Below are positions 36,201-39,105 of a DNA stretch of 64,000 nt, in pieces. Source of the stretch: Henricia sp. BOLD:AAB3569 (taxonomy: Eukaryota; Echinodermata; Asteroidea; Spinulosida; Echinasteridae); assembly GCA_037783545.1 (NCBI GenBank), contig JBBELK010000068.1, positions 2,232,001 to 2,296,000 of the forward strand, written 5' to 3'. Within the stretch, counting starts at the first letter, position 1, and each line of letters opens with the position of its first letter. A model generated the notes under the pieces. It was not told the origin of the DNA, did no database searches, and saw only the letters and a list, made by a program, of their open reading frames with translations. Made by a program: the position numbers and the translations under genes.

Positions 36201-39105
36201 CGATTCTAAAAAGTATGTACTTTATGGATGGCGCCCTTTCTGGATTTTGGAGAAGACACTCTGATCTTCCAACTTCTGACACATCTAAAAATCTTGGAGA
36301 TTGAATGTTAAGTAGAGTTGTTTTGCCATTTACCGACGTAATTATTGTACACTCGGTGCTTTTCCAAGACACTTTTCGAAAAACTTCATAGCGTCCTCGG
36401 GTGGGACTCGAACCCACGACCTCCTGCAAACAAGGCAGATGTCTTAACCACTTGACCACCGAGCTAGCCGGTGTTGAATGGCCAGTTCAAATCATTTAGC
36501 AACGTGGAGCGCAATTAATCAGAAATTATTAAACTTGCGTCGGGGAGACTGAATTAACATTCAGTCTCCCTGACGCAAGTTAAAATTTTTTTTCTAATCT
36601 TGAAGATTGTTACTTGAAAATCCAGGAGGCATTTTATCTGTTTGGAATCACTAGATCAGTCAGTTTCCAGGGAATCTGTTGCAAAATCCAGGAGGGTTGA
36701 ATTTCTTGAAACTACACAGTAAAATCTCAATATTCAAACTTCGGTATTACATCGTTTAACTCCAACCAAACATGATTTCCATTTGAGAGTGTAACAGAAA
36801 TCTTACCATGCGTAACTCGAAACCTCTGTCTAAAGATAGGAATACATTTTTGATTTTCTCGTCAGCATTCTGGGAGGAGGTAGGAACAGGCACCATCCTT
36901 ATTAGCCAAGAGCAGCAGACATACTGGAGCTTCACGGCACCTCATCTATCCTGGTGGATGGCTGTTGAAAGACTCGACCAAGCCATGACTAAGGGTAGGA
37001 TGGGAAACACAGTAAACAGGGACAGCAACTTAATGTTACAAAGTTGGCTGGGCCGTGTCATTGGCGGATCCCAGAGGGGGAGGGGCTGAGGGGGCTATAG
37101 ACTCCCACCCCACCCTCGCTAAAATTGTGAAAGGAAAAAAAAGCGGGACGAGAGAGGGAAGAATGCTTAATCCTTATTTCCCCTTATTGTGCTTTGTTTT
37201 TCTCCCCTTTGTGACTATTTCATTGAAATTTGTGTGGTTTTGAAAAATCTACACATTCAGCAATCCCCCTCCCCCTAAAAAATATTCTGGATCAGCCTAT
37301 GTGTGTGCGTGCATGTACAACTCGCGTGCAATTCCCAAACAATGCGCATGCTATTGAACAAAAACAACCCTACACGCAGCAGTGAAAGCAGTGTTTGTAT
37401 GAATGTAGGCAAAAAATATACAAAATGTCCAAACGGCAAAGTTTACTGTAGAAGTATTTCGGTGAGATTTTTCACAGAAATAGGTATTTATGAATAGGAA
37501 TCACATTACTCATCAATAGATTTGATCTCTAATTTATATTTTTCAGTCCCAGGAACGACTCAAGTTCCCACCAAGACACCAGTTAGCAGTGGAATACTTC
37601 GGACGCAGCTCGTTGTCTTTATTATGATCCCGGCCATCATTTTGCTTTCGTTTCTACTACTCTTCTGCATAGTGTACTGTGCGTGTGGGTTAGTACACAC
37701 CTGTTTTGCCTACTAAGAGGCAGTCCAAAGTTGTCAACATTTTCACGGTTTTACAGAGAGTAGTATTTTTCAAGAGCCCCTCCCTCCCCCCGAAATACTA
37801 CTTATCAAAATATTTTGTCAGTACCGTGAAATGTCAAAATTTTACAGTGCATGTAAAGTCGTACGTGGCCCTAGACCTCCCCCCCCCCCCTTCCCCCCCT
37901 CCCCTTCCCCCCCCCCCCCCCTTCCCCCCCTCCCCTTCCCCCCCCCCCCCACCCTCTTATCCCCTTCCTACGCTTTGTAGAACCGTGAAAATGTTAACAA
38001 CTTTGGACGGCCCTTATTCCACAATTATAATACGCAATTTTTAAATTCCCATGGACAAGAAAAACCCCACTAAAAGTGTTGATAGCAATGGTAACAAACA
38101 CCACATGATTTTTTTTCCCCCCATGTAAAATGGTACCTTTGCGGGAGAAATTGCCAACTGGAGGTGCTTTTTTTTAAATGTACGCAGACAATTTTTTACC
38201 ATTTATACAACACAAAAACCATGCATGGATTGTTCAGGTTTTCTGAAGTATCATTGCATCTAGTGGCTGAAATTTCTATAAGGCAGTTTATCTCCCACCC
38301 TGTTTACACTTGATCCCGAGCTCCGGGTCGAACACGGAGCTCGAGATCAGCCCCTGGATCACAAACTGAGTGTAAATGCTCTCGGGATCAGACCCCGCAT
38401 TTTTGGTCCCGCGTTGGTGGAGGGTTCGATCCCGAGCGCGGGATCAATTTTTGAGGTTAGATAAGCAATTAATCTTTACCGTATCCGCTCCACAACCGTA
38501 GCGGGGGAAAAGCCCGTGAAATTCAAGTGGCCTTTGTACACTGTACATGCACAACCCATGCACACATTGTTCAGTACATACACACACAGCATGACTGCAA
38601 CTTCTGGCACTGCGCTCGAGATCAACTACAGAATGTAAACCCGGCACTTGGGATCATTGCGGTCAACACTGACGCATTCTTATCGGGGGATCAATCTTGA
38701 TCCCGAGCTCGGGACCAGTGTAAACACGGTCAACATTATTCTTTATAGTTATGTAATGCTGTTGTTCCTGTTTTAAAAAGTTCTTCCATCATTTAATCTG
38801 TCTTTAATACAGTGAATCAAATGTAATCTTTTTGATGTAAACGGTCATAAATCTCTGTAACTTTGTTTTTGACTCTCCGTGTATTTGATTCGCCCAGGAA
38901 CAAGAAAAAGAATCTGTATTCCACTCAGGGTACGCTGGTCGTTGCATCAAGCGAGATGGAACTGCAATTGAACCCCCATCAGGGGCAGAGTAACCAGGGT
39001 TTGGTATCGGACTCCGTGGCCCTGGACGTTAAGCAGAATGGAACAGACGAGCCAAAGGAATTTGGTGGCTCCTCCACACAGGCTGAAATCCAGTTCAGAA
39101 AGTAA
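3095..39105 (+). CDS. ADAM-like protein with dead protease domain fused to FAM171-like ectodomain (29 exons, 1426 aa)
   Basis: The reconstructed protein is a single-pass type I membrane protein. Residues 1-41 hold a signal peptide, 42-218 an ADAM prodomain ending in a furin-type RVRR (215-218), 219-436 a reprolysin-like domain, 437-535 a disintegrin domain, 536-690 the ADAM cysteine-rich region, 687-710 an EGF-like module, 711-1064 a Pro/Thr-rich stalk, 1065-1310 a FAM171-like ectodomain, 1332-1355 a transmembrane helix, and 1358-1426 a tail. The zinc site reads H361-V-x-x-H365 ... N371, lacking the catalytic Glu and third His, so it should be a non-proteolytic adhesion or receptor protein. 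Total coding length is 4281 nt (1427 codons with stop) and every junction keeps frame with GT-AG ends. The start at 3095 has a good context (ATCATGG) and yields a hydrophobic leader; an in-frame ATG at 3002 is the alternative. Function beyond adhesion is unknown. Confidence 0.85.
5197..5497. mobile_element. Fold-back element with ACACCCGTTTCAAAC ends
   Basis: The left end, ACACCCGTTTCA followed by GCGCACCAGAGTCGCGCCGA, is mirrored by the right end, ending GAAACGGGTGT. The arms are about 45 bp with an inner stem. No coding capacity. It interrupts or abuts an R2 repeat copy. Confidence 0.65.
5650..5819. mobile_element. 170-bp palindromic MITE (S family), copy 1
   Basis: The termini are the inverted pair AATAGACGACTGAAGTG and CTTTAGTAGTCTATT, and the two arms each carry the CCATGGTTTTTGGGTCTA motif. 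Relatives are at 44931-45103, 45209-45325, 45367-45540 and 51293-51445. Confidence 0.75.
5931..6560. mobile_element. 630-bp element with about 38-bp terminal inverted repeats
   Basis: The left end, TAGTCTCGTACTCCGACCTG and on through GCTCGCCCATC, is inverted at the right end, GATGGGCGAGC ... GGGGTACGAGAC. The interior is unique with no long frame, so it looks non-autonomous. Confidence 0.65.
7145..7278 (+). CDS. ADAM-FAM171-like gene, exon 2: prodomain start
   Basis: Residues 42-86. Contains the [12 protein letters not shown] pattern typical of the beginning of an ADAM prodomain, followed by basic residues. The acceptor is TTCTTCAG and the donor AGG|GTAAGG. It ends in phase 0. Confidence 0.85.
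7320..7575. mobile_element. Fold-back element in intron 2
   Basis: Two long complementary arms share GCCTGTGAGCGTC and CAAGTCGCCTG segments around a centre near 7450. The element is non-coding and probably a MITE. Confidence 0.5.
7694..8140. repeat. Composite of R3 and R4 repeat copies, intron 2
   Basis: 7694-7931 matches two other R3 copies (16313-16640 and 52893-53290), sharing TATCCCCCTGTGTGATTGAA and ending at CACGGCCTGTGCA. Here that motif is inverted back on itself to make a hairpin at 7735-7790. From 7932 the sequence switches to the right half of the R4 repeat (TTTGTACACAAGCTTTT). Confidence 0.6.
8589..8659 (+). CDS. ADAM-FAM171-like gene, exon 3: prodomain
   Basis: Residues 87-109. 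Encodes the conserved prodomain strand G-x-D-x-x-L-x-L-E-L-F-L-N-R. Acceptor TATTTTAG, donor AACAG|GTAATG, phase 2. Confidence 0.85.
9972..10412. mobile_element. R5 element, copy 1, with ATAGTTCCGA ends
   Basis: The ends GCATAGTTCCGA and TCGGAACTATGC form a short inverted repeat. An inverted copy lies at 62641-63075 and a partial at 15890-16138. It is about 440 bp and non-coding, with short TIRs reminiscent of hAT-type non-autonomous elements, but the class is inferred. Confidence 0.6.
10518..10745. mobile_element. GGGGCCAATTTCATGG-ended MITE, copy 1
   Basis: Starts CAGGGGCTAACTTCATGG and ends CCATGAAATTGGCCCC. Two larger relatives with the same ends are at 30315-30973 and 40438-40941. Confidence 0.65.
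11165..11231 (+). CDS. ADAM-FAM171-like gene, exon 4: prodomain
   Basis: Residues 110-132, a prodomain segment linking the L-N-R strand to the CHYQG loop. Acceptor TTATATTAG, donor AAG|GTAATT, ending in phase 0. The sequence is diverged, and the call rests mainly on phase continuity and position. Confidence 0.7.
11642..11908. mobile_element. 267-bp palindromic element in intron 4
   Basis: The outer about 50 bases are an inverted repeat beginning ATATGGGTCATTCTATAAAT and carrying TCTGTCCCCGTTAC / GTAACGGGGACAGA. The interior is AT-rich and also partly self-complementary. Confidence 0.7.
12042..12121 (+). CDS. ADAM-FAM171-like gene, exon 5: prodomain CHYQG...STC loop
   Basis: Residues 133-158. 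Contains CHYQGVVTG and [10 protein letters not shown], the most diagnostic part of ADAM prodomains, with the conserved disulfide pair. Acceptor GTGCAG, donor ATACA|GTAAGT, phase 2. Confidence 0.92.
12205..12322. mobile_element. TTAA-flanked fold-back element, short form, intron 5
   Basis: TTAA at both edges, arms AAGGCAGAGGCTCGTC / GACGAGCCTGTGCCTT, 118 bp, nearly perfect hairpin. Same family as 1906-2288. Confidence 0.75.
12703..12766 (+). CDS. ADAM-FAM171-like gene, exon 6: prodomain
   Basis: Residues 159-180. Encodes a GDHYIIRPL segment, matching the conserved ADAM prodomain end strand (Y-x-I-x-P-L). Acceptor TTTTTCAG, donor CAG|GTAGGC, phase 0. Confidence 0.9.
13576..13680 (+). CDS. ADAM-FAM171-like gene, exon 7: end of prodomain
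   Basis: Residues 181-215. Begins with the H-x-x-Y segment (IKHVLYKL) and ends HQRR, which with the next exon makes the furin-type site RVRR at residues 215-218. No PKMCGV-like cysteine switch is present. Acceptor CTTTCAG, donor AGG|GTGAGC, phase 0. Confidence 0.85.
13704..14139. mobile_element. R4 palindromic element, copy 1, intron 7
   Basis: The ends GGGTCTGTCCAC and GTGGACAGACCC are inverted, with TAATG-like flanks. Both arms contain a TTACGCATGTAA / TTACATGCGTAA pair. A second full-length copy in inverted orientation is at 56018-56452, with partial relatives at 7932-8140, 13062-13330, 23325-23480 and 27700-28010. Confidence 0.65.
14926..14991 (+). CDS. ADAM-FAM171-like gene, exon 8: first strand of metalloprotease-like domain
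   Basis: Residues 216-237. VRRN completes the processing site; KYLELGLFC is the first strand of the reprolysin fold (the K-Y-x-E-L pattern). Acceptor AATGTAG, donor ATG|GTAAGC, phase 0. Confidence 0.88.
15025..15516. mobile_element. GTTTACACT-ended fold-back, copy 1, intron 8
   Basis: Starts CACCCCGTTTACACTCGATT and ends AATCG-type sequence then AGTGTAAACATGGTG. The interior holds several hairpins of complementary GATTCGCCTTTT motifs. Shares end structure with 38296-38733. Confidence 0.6.
15595..15850. repeat. Dispersed repeat also present inverted at 21178-21410
   Basis: The segment including GAGACAAATGCCTTTC and TGCGGAGGTTGTTTTTATGC is found on the opposite strand at 21178-21410 within intron 13. 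No coding potential in either copy. Confidence 0.55.
16216..16284 (+). CDS. ADAM-FAM171-like gene, exon 9: metalloprotease-like domain
   Basis: Residues 238-260. The helix ending [10 protein letters not shown] corresponds to the conserved reprolysin helix (x-x-I-x-N-x-x-D/N). Acceptor CTTGCAG, donor ATA|GTAAGT, phase 0. Confidence 0.85.
16313..16640. repeat. R3 repeat, copy 2, with a 16-bp tandem array
   Basis: The R3 body ends at about 16508. It is followed by four or five degenerate 15-16 bp units based on GAAGTGGTTTTGGGGC up to about 16590, and then by a TTTTCGTCTCATGAGACGAAAA hairpin of 22 bases. It lies 28 bases past the exon 9 donor. Confidence 0.65.
17301..17781. mobile_element. AACTCCTC-ended palindromic MITE (M1), copy 2, intron 9
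   Basis: A 481-bp copy with ATAAACTCCTC and GAGTTTAT ends, lacking the TTAA-flanked insertion seen in copy 1. The inner hairpin is inverted relative to copy 1, and about 10 bases next to the TTAA site are missing. Confidence 0.75.
17877..18052 (+). CDS. ADAM-FAM171-like gene, exon 10: metalloprotease-like domain
   Basis: Residues 261-318. Contains [16 protein letters not shown], the central strand motif of ADAM proteases, and DAAHLIL, corresponding to the D-x-A-x-L-L strand. Acceptor GGTGCAG, donor TTCT|GTAAGT, phase 2. An M1 transposon copy ends about 95 bases upstream of this exon. Confidence 0.92.
18316..18403 (+). CDS. ADAM-FAM171-like gene, exon 11: metalloprotease-like domain
   Basis: Residues 319-348. 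Carries the G-x-x-V-G-x-L-x-Y-x-G-x-x-C region that precedes the active-site helix in ADAMs. Acceptor TTTTGTAG, donor CAG|GTAAGG, phase 0. Confidence 0.88.
18404..20332 (+). other. Intron 11 of the ADAM-FAM171-like gene
   Basis: About 1.9 kb with no exon that fits phase or family. Several short frames are present but have no recognisable domain. No clear repeat was identified in 18480-19800. Confidence 0.45.
20333..20429 (+). CDS. ADAM-FAM171-like gene, exon 12: degenerate active-site helix
   Basis: Residues 349-380. The HExxHxxGxxHD zinc motif is replaced by [12 protein letters not shown]: His361 and His365 remain, the catalytic Glu is Val362, the Gly is Tyr368 and the third His is Asn371. 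Proteolysis is therefore not expected. Acceptor CTCCATAG, donor ACAA|GTGAGT, phase 1. Confidence 0.93.
20445..20690. repeat. R2 dispersed repeat copy, intron 12
   Basis: R2 is recognised by the palindrome AATTGTCTGCAGACAATT followed by TTTTACCATTTATTCAACAC and CATGCATG. Other copies are at 4930-5190, 24036-24290, 38050-38290 (resuming at 38734) and 62086-62345, with fragments at 9001-9135 and 23270-23340. Confidence 0.65.
20705..20845. mobile_element. TTAA-flanked fold-back element, short form, intron 12
   Basis: 141 bp including TTAA flanks. The arms AAGGCACAGGCTCGTCAGCA and inverse are almost perfect. Same family as 1906-2288 and 34789-34929. Confidence 0.8.
20933..20984 (+). CDS. ADAM-FAM171-like gene, exon 13: Met-turn region
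   Basis: Residues 381-397. Encodes [16 protein letters not shown], the conserved C-x-C-G...A-C-I-M Met-turn that follows the zinc helix in reprolysins. Acceptor TTGCAG, donor CCCGT|GTAAGT, phase 2. It begins 87 bases after a TTAA-flanked fold-back. Confidence 0.92.
21753..21867 (+). CDS. ADAM-FAM171-like gene, exon 14: end of metalloprotease-like domain
   Basis: Residues 398-436. Contains [13 protein letters not shown]...PCLFNIP, the F-S-x-C-S-x-x-x-F-x-x-x-L...C-L-x-N-x-P pattern that closes ADAM protease domains. Acceptor CATTTCAG, donor CAA|GTAAAA, phase 0. Confidence 0.92.
22556..22857 (+). repeat. Dispersed repeat R1, copy in intron 14
   Basis: A near-complete R1 copy including the CTATCCATGGGAAGAAAACA core. 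An inverted R1 fragment lies just upstream at 21986-22140. Confidence 0.65.
22978..23049 (+). CDS. ADAM-FAM171-like gene, exon 15: disintegrin domain start
   Basis: Residues 437-460. Reads [18 protein letters not shown], the canonical opening of a disintegrin domain. Acceptor TGAGCAG, donor GAG|GTAAGA, phase 0. Confidence 0.95.
23540..23955 (+). pseudogene. Fragment of a Polinton/Maverick-type protein-primed DNA polymerase B
   Basis: Two open pieces separated by a stop and frame changes (about 23540-23646 and 23690-23955) contain [15 protein letters not shown] and [17 protein letters not shown], both characteristic of the B-family polymerase of Polintons and related adintovirus-like elements. 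The metal-binding motif C, normally YTDTDS, is broken: at 23852-23863 YTDT is followed directly by Leu, so the second catalytic Asp is gone. It is an inactive relic in intron 15 of the ADAM-FAM171-like gene; no capsid, integrase or terminal repeats were seen nearby. Confidence 0.75.
24036..24290. repeat. R2 dispersed repeat copy, intron 15
   Basis: Inverted relative to the copy at 20445-20690, sharing CATGCATGGTTTTTGTGTT and GGTAACAAACATCACATG-like arms. It directly follows the polymerase relic and ends about 80 bases before exon 16. Confidence 0.6.
24374..24466 (+). CDS. ADAM-FAM171-like gene, exon 16: disintegrin domain core
   Basis: Residues 461-491. Encodes the C-x-x-x-x-C-C-D...C-x-x-x-x-G-x-x-C-x-x-G-x-C-C-x-x-C cysteine array with the normal spacing. 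Acceptor TTTGCAG, donor ATG|GTATGT, phase 0. Confidence 0.95.
24467..26516 (+). other. Introns 16 and 17 apart from exon 17
   Basis: Includes a small ATGTATGTAC microsatellite near 24835-24880 and a fold-back at about 26215-26400 with complementary AAAATCACAGAAT arms. Exon 17 (25307-25387) is the only coding sequence seen. Confidence 0.5.
25307..25387 (+). CDS. ADAM-FAM171-like gene, exon 17: disintegrin loop
   Basis: Residues 492-518. The loop reads [16 protein letters not shown] with ECD at the integrin-binding tip, as in most ADAMs, and no RGD. Integrin contact is possible by family analogy but unproven. Acceptor TTGTACAG, donor ACA|GTAAGT, phase 0. Confidence 0.94.
26517..26567 (+). CDS. 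ADAM-FAM171-like gene, exon 18: end of disintegrin domain
   Basis: Residues 519-535, [13 protein letters not shown], the standard C-P-x-N-x-x-x-x-D-G-x-x-C transition to the cysteine-rich region. Acceptor TTCCACAG, donor ACG|GTGAGT, phase 0. Confidence 0.92.
26640..26870. mobile_element. Fold-back element in intron 18
   Basis: The left arm TGATTCACACTGGGACTTTT and right arm AAAAGGCCGTCTGAATCCA are imperfect inverted repeats, with inner TGTCGCTTTCAGA and GCAACACATG hairpins. Probably a relative of the element at 26215-26400. Confidence 0.45.
27182..27435. repeat. Inverted repeat with tRNA-like arms
   Basis: Two complementary arms surround a hairpin centred near 27290. The right arm (27360-27432) folds like a tRNA: acceptor GCCTTAT/ATAAGGC, a CTCAACTGGTAGAG D arm and a GGTTTGAATCC T loop. 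The anticodon stem is weak, so a tRNA-derived repeat is more likely than a functional gene. Confidence 0.5.
28091..28154 (+). CDS. ADAM-FAM171-like gene, exon 19: ADAM cysteine-rich region
   Basis: Residues 536-556. [20 protein letters not shown] is the classic opening of the ADAM cysteine-rich domain. Acceptor TTTATAG, donor ACAG|GTACAT, phase 1. Confidence 0.95.
28597..28708 (+). CDS. ADAM-FAM171-like gene, exon 20: cysteine-rich region
   Basis: Residues 557-593. Contains the N-x-x-x-x-x-F-G-Y-C-G segment (ADAMs usually have G-N-C/Y-C-G here). Acceptor AATACCAG, donor TCACC|GTAAGT, phase 2. Confidence 0.88.
29235..29475 (+). mobile_element. SINE-like tail element, copy 1, intron 20
   Basis: Contains CCTTGAGCAAGGCACTTGAT, a widespread deuterostome SINE 3' domain motif, followed by AATGATCCCAGAGCACTCTT. 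A matching copy runs in the opposite direction at 39536-39790 and a fragment is at 50549-50620. Confidence 0.6.
29623..29736 (+). CDS. ADAM-FAM171-like gene, exon 21: cysteine-rich region
   Basis: Residues 594-631. Contains RCGLLHC, corresponding to the conserved C-G-x-L-x-C of ADAMs. The donor is TTGTGT|GTAAGT; a GT two bases earlier breaks the frame with exon 22, so this one was chosen. Acceptor TTGACAG, phase 2. Confidence 0.88.
29878..29951 (-). repeat. tRNA-like sequence, minus strand, intron 21
   Basis: The minus strand reads GGCTTCATAGCTCAATTGGT for the A box and GATTTGAATCC for the B box. The anticodon stem forms but the acceptor stem does not close well. Most likely a tRNA-derived SINE head or tRNA pseudogene. 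Confidence 0.4.
30220..30304 (+). CDS. ADAM-FAM171-like gene, exon 22: cysteine-rich region
   Basis: Residues 632-660. Ends [11 protein letters not shown], the V-x-x-G-T-x-C-x-x-G-K motif of ADAM cysteine-rich domains. Acceptor CCCACAG, donor AAG|GTACAA, phase 0. A GGGGCCAATTTCATGG-ended element starts about 10 bases past the donor. Confidence 0.92.
30315..30973. mobile_element. GGGGCCAATTTCATGG-ended MITE, copy 2, intron 22
   Basis: Starts CAGGGGCCCATTTCATGG and ends CCATGAAATTGGCCCCAGG. It encloses a pair of AGGGAGGGTTGGCA/GCCAACCCTCCCT arms (30522 and 30890) and a minus-strand tRNA-like A-box GTGGCTCAGCGGTAGAGTG at about 30807-30829, suggesting a nested SINE. Confidence 0.6.
30988..31150. 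mobile_element. 163-bp palindrome in intron 22
   Basis: The arms GGGAAGACACACAAATCTAA and its inverse enclose GGTACC-rich stems and a GCCTGCACAAAGGGAG/CTCCCTTCGTGCAGGC inner hairpin. Confidence 0.65.
31345..31437 (+). CDS. ADAM-FAM171-like gene, exon 23: end of cysteine-rich region and start of EGF-like module
   Basis: Residues 661-691. ICQDFECV is the usual end of the ADAM cysteine-rich region; C687-T-G-N-G begins an EGF-like module completed in exon 24. Acceptor TCAACAG, donor GGT|GTAAGT, phase 0. Confidence 0.9.
31590..32220. mobile_element. Large hairpin element in intron 23 with an insertion in one arm
   Basis: Outer ends AATATGACCCACTGA and TCAGTGGGTCATATT. The arms from 31808 and to 32202 pair for nearly 200 bp around a centre near 32005. 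A separate palindrome (31617-31790) sits inside the left arm only. Frames up to 113 codons occur in it but are by-products of the palindrome. Confidence 0.75.
32426..33767 (+). CDS. ADAM-FAM171-like gene, exon 24: EGF end, Pro/Thr stalk, start of FAM171-like domain
   Basis: Residues 692-1138 in one open 1342-nt exon. It finishes the EGF-like module ([13 protein letters not shown]), then encodes a Pro/Thr/Asn-rich stalk with many N-x-T/S sites, three copies of an [16 protein letters not shown] block and the PATTQP minisatellite. From about residue 1065 it turns into a non-repetitive beta-rich segment with [15 protein letters not shown], resembling the FAM171 N-terminal domain. Acceptor CCATAG, donor CAAC|GTAAGA, phase 1. 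Without that splice the frame runs to a TAA at 33791-33793. Confidence 0.88.
32586..33025 (+). repeat. Higher-order coding repeats in the stalk
   Basis: Three near-identical blocks encode the [14 protein letters not shown] motif, beginning near 32581, 32827 and 32978, separated by Thr/Asn-rich linkers including two [10 protein letters not shown] segments. Base-level similarity indicates internal duplication rather than independent Pro-rich drift. Confidence 0.75.
33203..33418 (+). repeat. 18-bp coding minisatellite, 12 perfect units
   Basis: Twelve consecutive identical copies of CCCCCGGCCACCACCCAG, each coding PPATTQ, sit in exon 24. Diverged units (Ser or Ala substitutions, TAQ variants) extend on both sides from about 33125 to 33520. 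The unit is a multiple of three, so copy changes keep the frame. The opposite strand is also open here, but that is a shadow of the repeat. Confidence 0.95.
33768..34788 (+). other. 5' part of intron 24
   Basis: The exon 24 frame continues 26 bases into the intron to a TAA at 33791-33793. The rest is AT-rich with GTGCACGTG-type CpG-containing stretches but no recognised element or exon. Confidence 0.45.
34789..34929. mobile_element. TTAA-flanked fold-back element, short form, intron 24
   Basis: TTAA flanks at 34789 and 34926. The left end is intact while the right end is mutated to CCTGTGAATTTAA. Same family as 1906-2288. Confidence 0.7.
35353..35436 (+). CDS. ADAM-FAM171-like gene, exon 25: FAM171-like domain
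   Basis: Residues 1139-1166, including [16 protein letters not shown]. This aligns in position with the FAM171 segment following the glycine-tyrosine motif, where FAM171 proteins have x-x-I-x-x-x-x-D-x-V-x-I. Acceptor TAATTCAG, donor AATG|GTGAGC, phase 1. Confidence 0.75.
35576..35735 (+). repeat. 31-bp tandem repeat in intron 25
   Basis: About four to five diverging units based on GAATACTGAATATGCAAATA then TTCGGATTCTT. AT-rich and non-coding, located between exons 25 and 26. Confidence 0.75.
35871..36173 (+). CDS. ADAM-FAM171-like gene, exon 26: FAM171-like domain
   Basis: Residues 1167-1267. Ends with [13 protein letters not shown], matching the I-P-A-W-x-F-D segment of FAM171 proteins. 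Two acceptors six bases apart (CACAG at 35870 and CTGCAG at 35876) are both in frame and differ by two residues; the upstream one is used here. Donor ACAG|GTATGA, phase 1. Confidence 0.82.
36394..36465 (-). tRNA. tRNA-Thr(TGT)-like sequence
   Basis: The minus strand folds into a 72-base cloverleaf: D stem GTC/GAC, anticodon stem TCTGC/GCAGG with loop CTTGTTT (anticodon TGT), T arm GTGGG-TTCGAGT-CCCAC. The acceptor stem pairs at five of seven positions (mismatches at 1-72 and 2-71). It lies in intron 26 opposite to the host gene. With two missing terminal pairs it may be a pseudogene or SINE head rather than an active tRNA. Confidence 0.45.
36535..36585. repeat. Short hairpin in intron 26
   Basis: AACTTGCGTCGGGGAGACTG and CAGTCTCCCTGACGCAAGTT face each other with a 9-base loop, a near-perfect stem of about 21 bp. 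Confidence 0.6.
36866..36994 (+). CDS. ADAM-FAM171-like gene, exon 27: end of FAM171-like domain
   Basis: Residues 1268-1310. FWEEVGTG then [16 protein letters not shown] corresponds to the FAM171 G-x-W-x-x-x-G-x-G...L-x-W-x-Y-x-A-P-x-L-G-Y-W-x-A-A signature just before the transmembrane segment. Acceptor TCGTCAG, donor AAGG|GTAGGA, phase 1. Confidence 0.85.
37547..37688 (+). CDS. ADAM-FAM171-like gene, exon 28: juxtamembrane and transmembrane segment
   Basis: Residues 1311-1357. A Thr/Pro juxtamembrane stretch precedes a strongly hydrophobic helix (about 1332-1355: [19 protein letters not shown], then CIVYC). Acceptor TTTTTCAG, donor TGTGG|GTTAGT, phase 2. Confidence 0.88.
37875..37955 (+). 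repeat. Poly-C / CCCCTTCCCC low-complexity tract, intron 28
   Basis: Long C runs interrupted by TT, partly tandem. Another C run lies at 39183-39210 just past the stop codon. Both are likely error-prone for sequencing and assembly. Confidence 0.85.
38050..38295. repeat. R2 dispersed repeat, intron 28, interrupted by a fold-back
   Basis: The copy breaks after GCAGTTTATC at about 38292 and resumes at 38734 with AACATTATTCTTTATAGTTA, which are contiguous in other copies. The gap is exactly the GTTTACACT-ended element. Confidence 0.65.
38296..38733. mobile_element. GTTTACACT-ended fold-back, copy 2, inserted in R2
   Basis: Starts CACCCTGTTTACACTTGATC and ends CCAGTGTAAACACGGTC. The interior carries several GGATC and CCCGAGCTCGGG type hairpins. 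The host repeat is interrupted without loss, so this is a clean insertion. Confidence 0.7.
38898..39105 (+). CDS. ADAM-FAM171-like gene, exon 29: cytoplasmic tail and stop
   Basis: Residues 1358-1426 and TAA. The tail starts with a basic stop-transfer run (NKKKN) and is otherwise polar with no recognised kinase, SH3 or PDZ motif. Acceptor TCGCCCAG. The nearest possible poly(A) signal is an ATTAAA at 39904-39909, which is weak evidence. Confidence 0.85.

Noticed and set aside
35938..36459. 173-codon minus-strand frame
   Set aside because: Antisense of FAM171-domain exon 26 plus the tRNA-like sequence.
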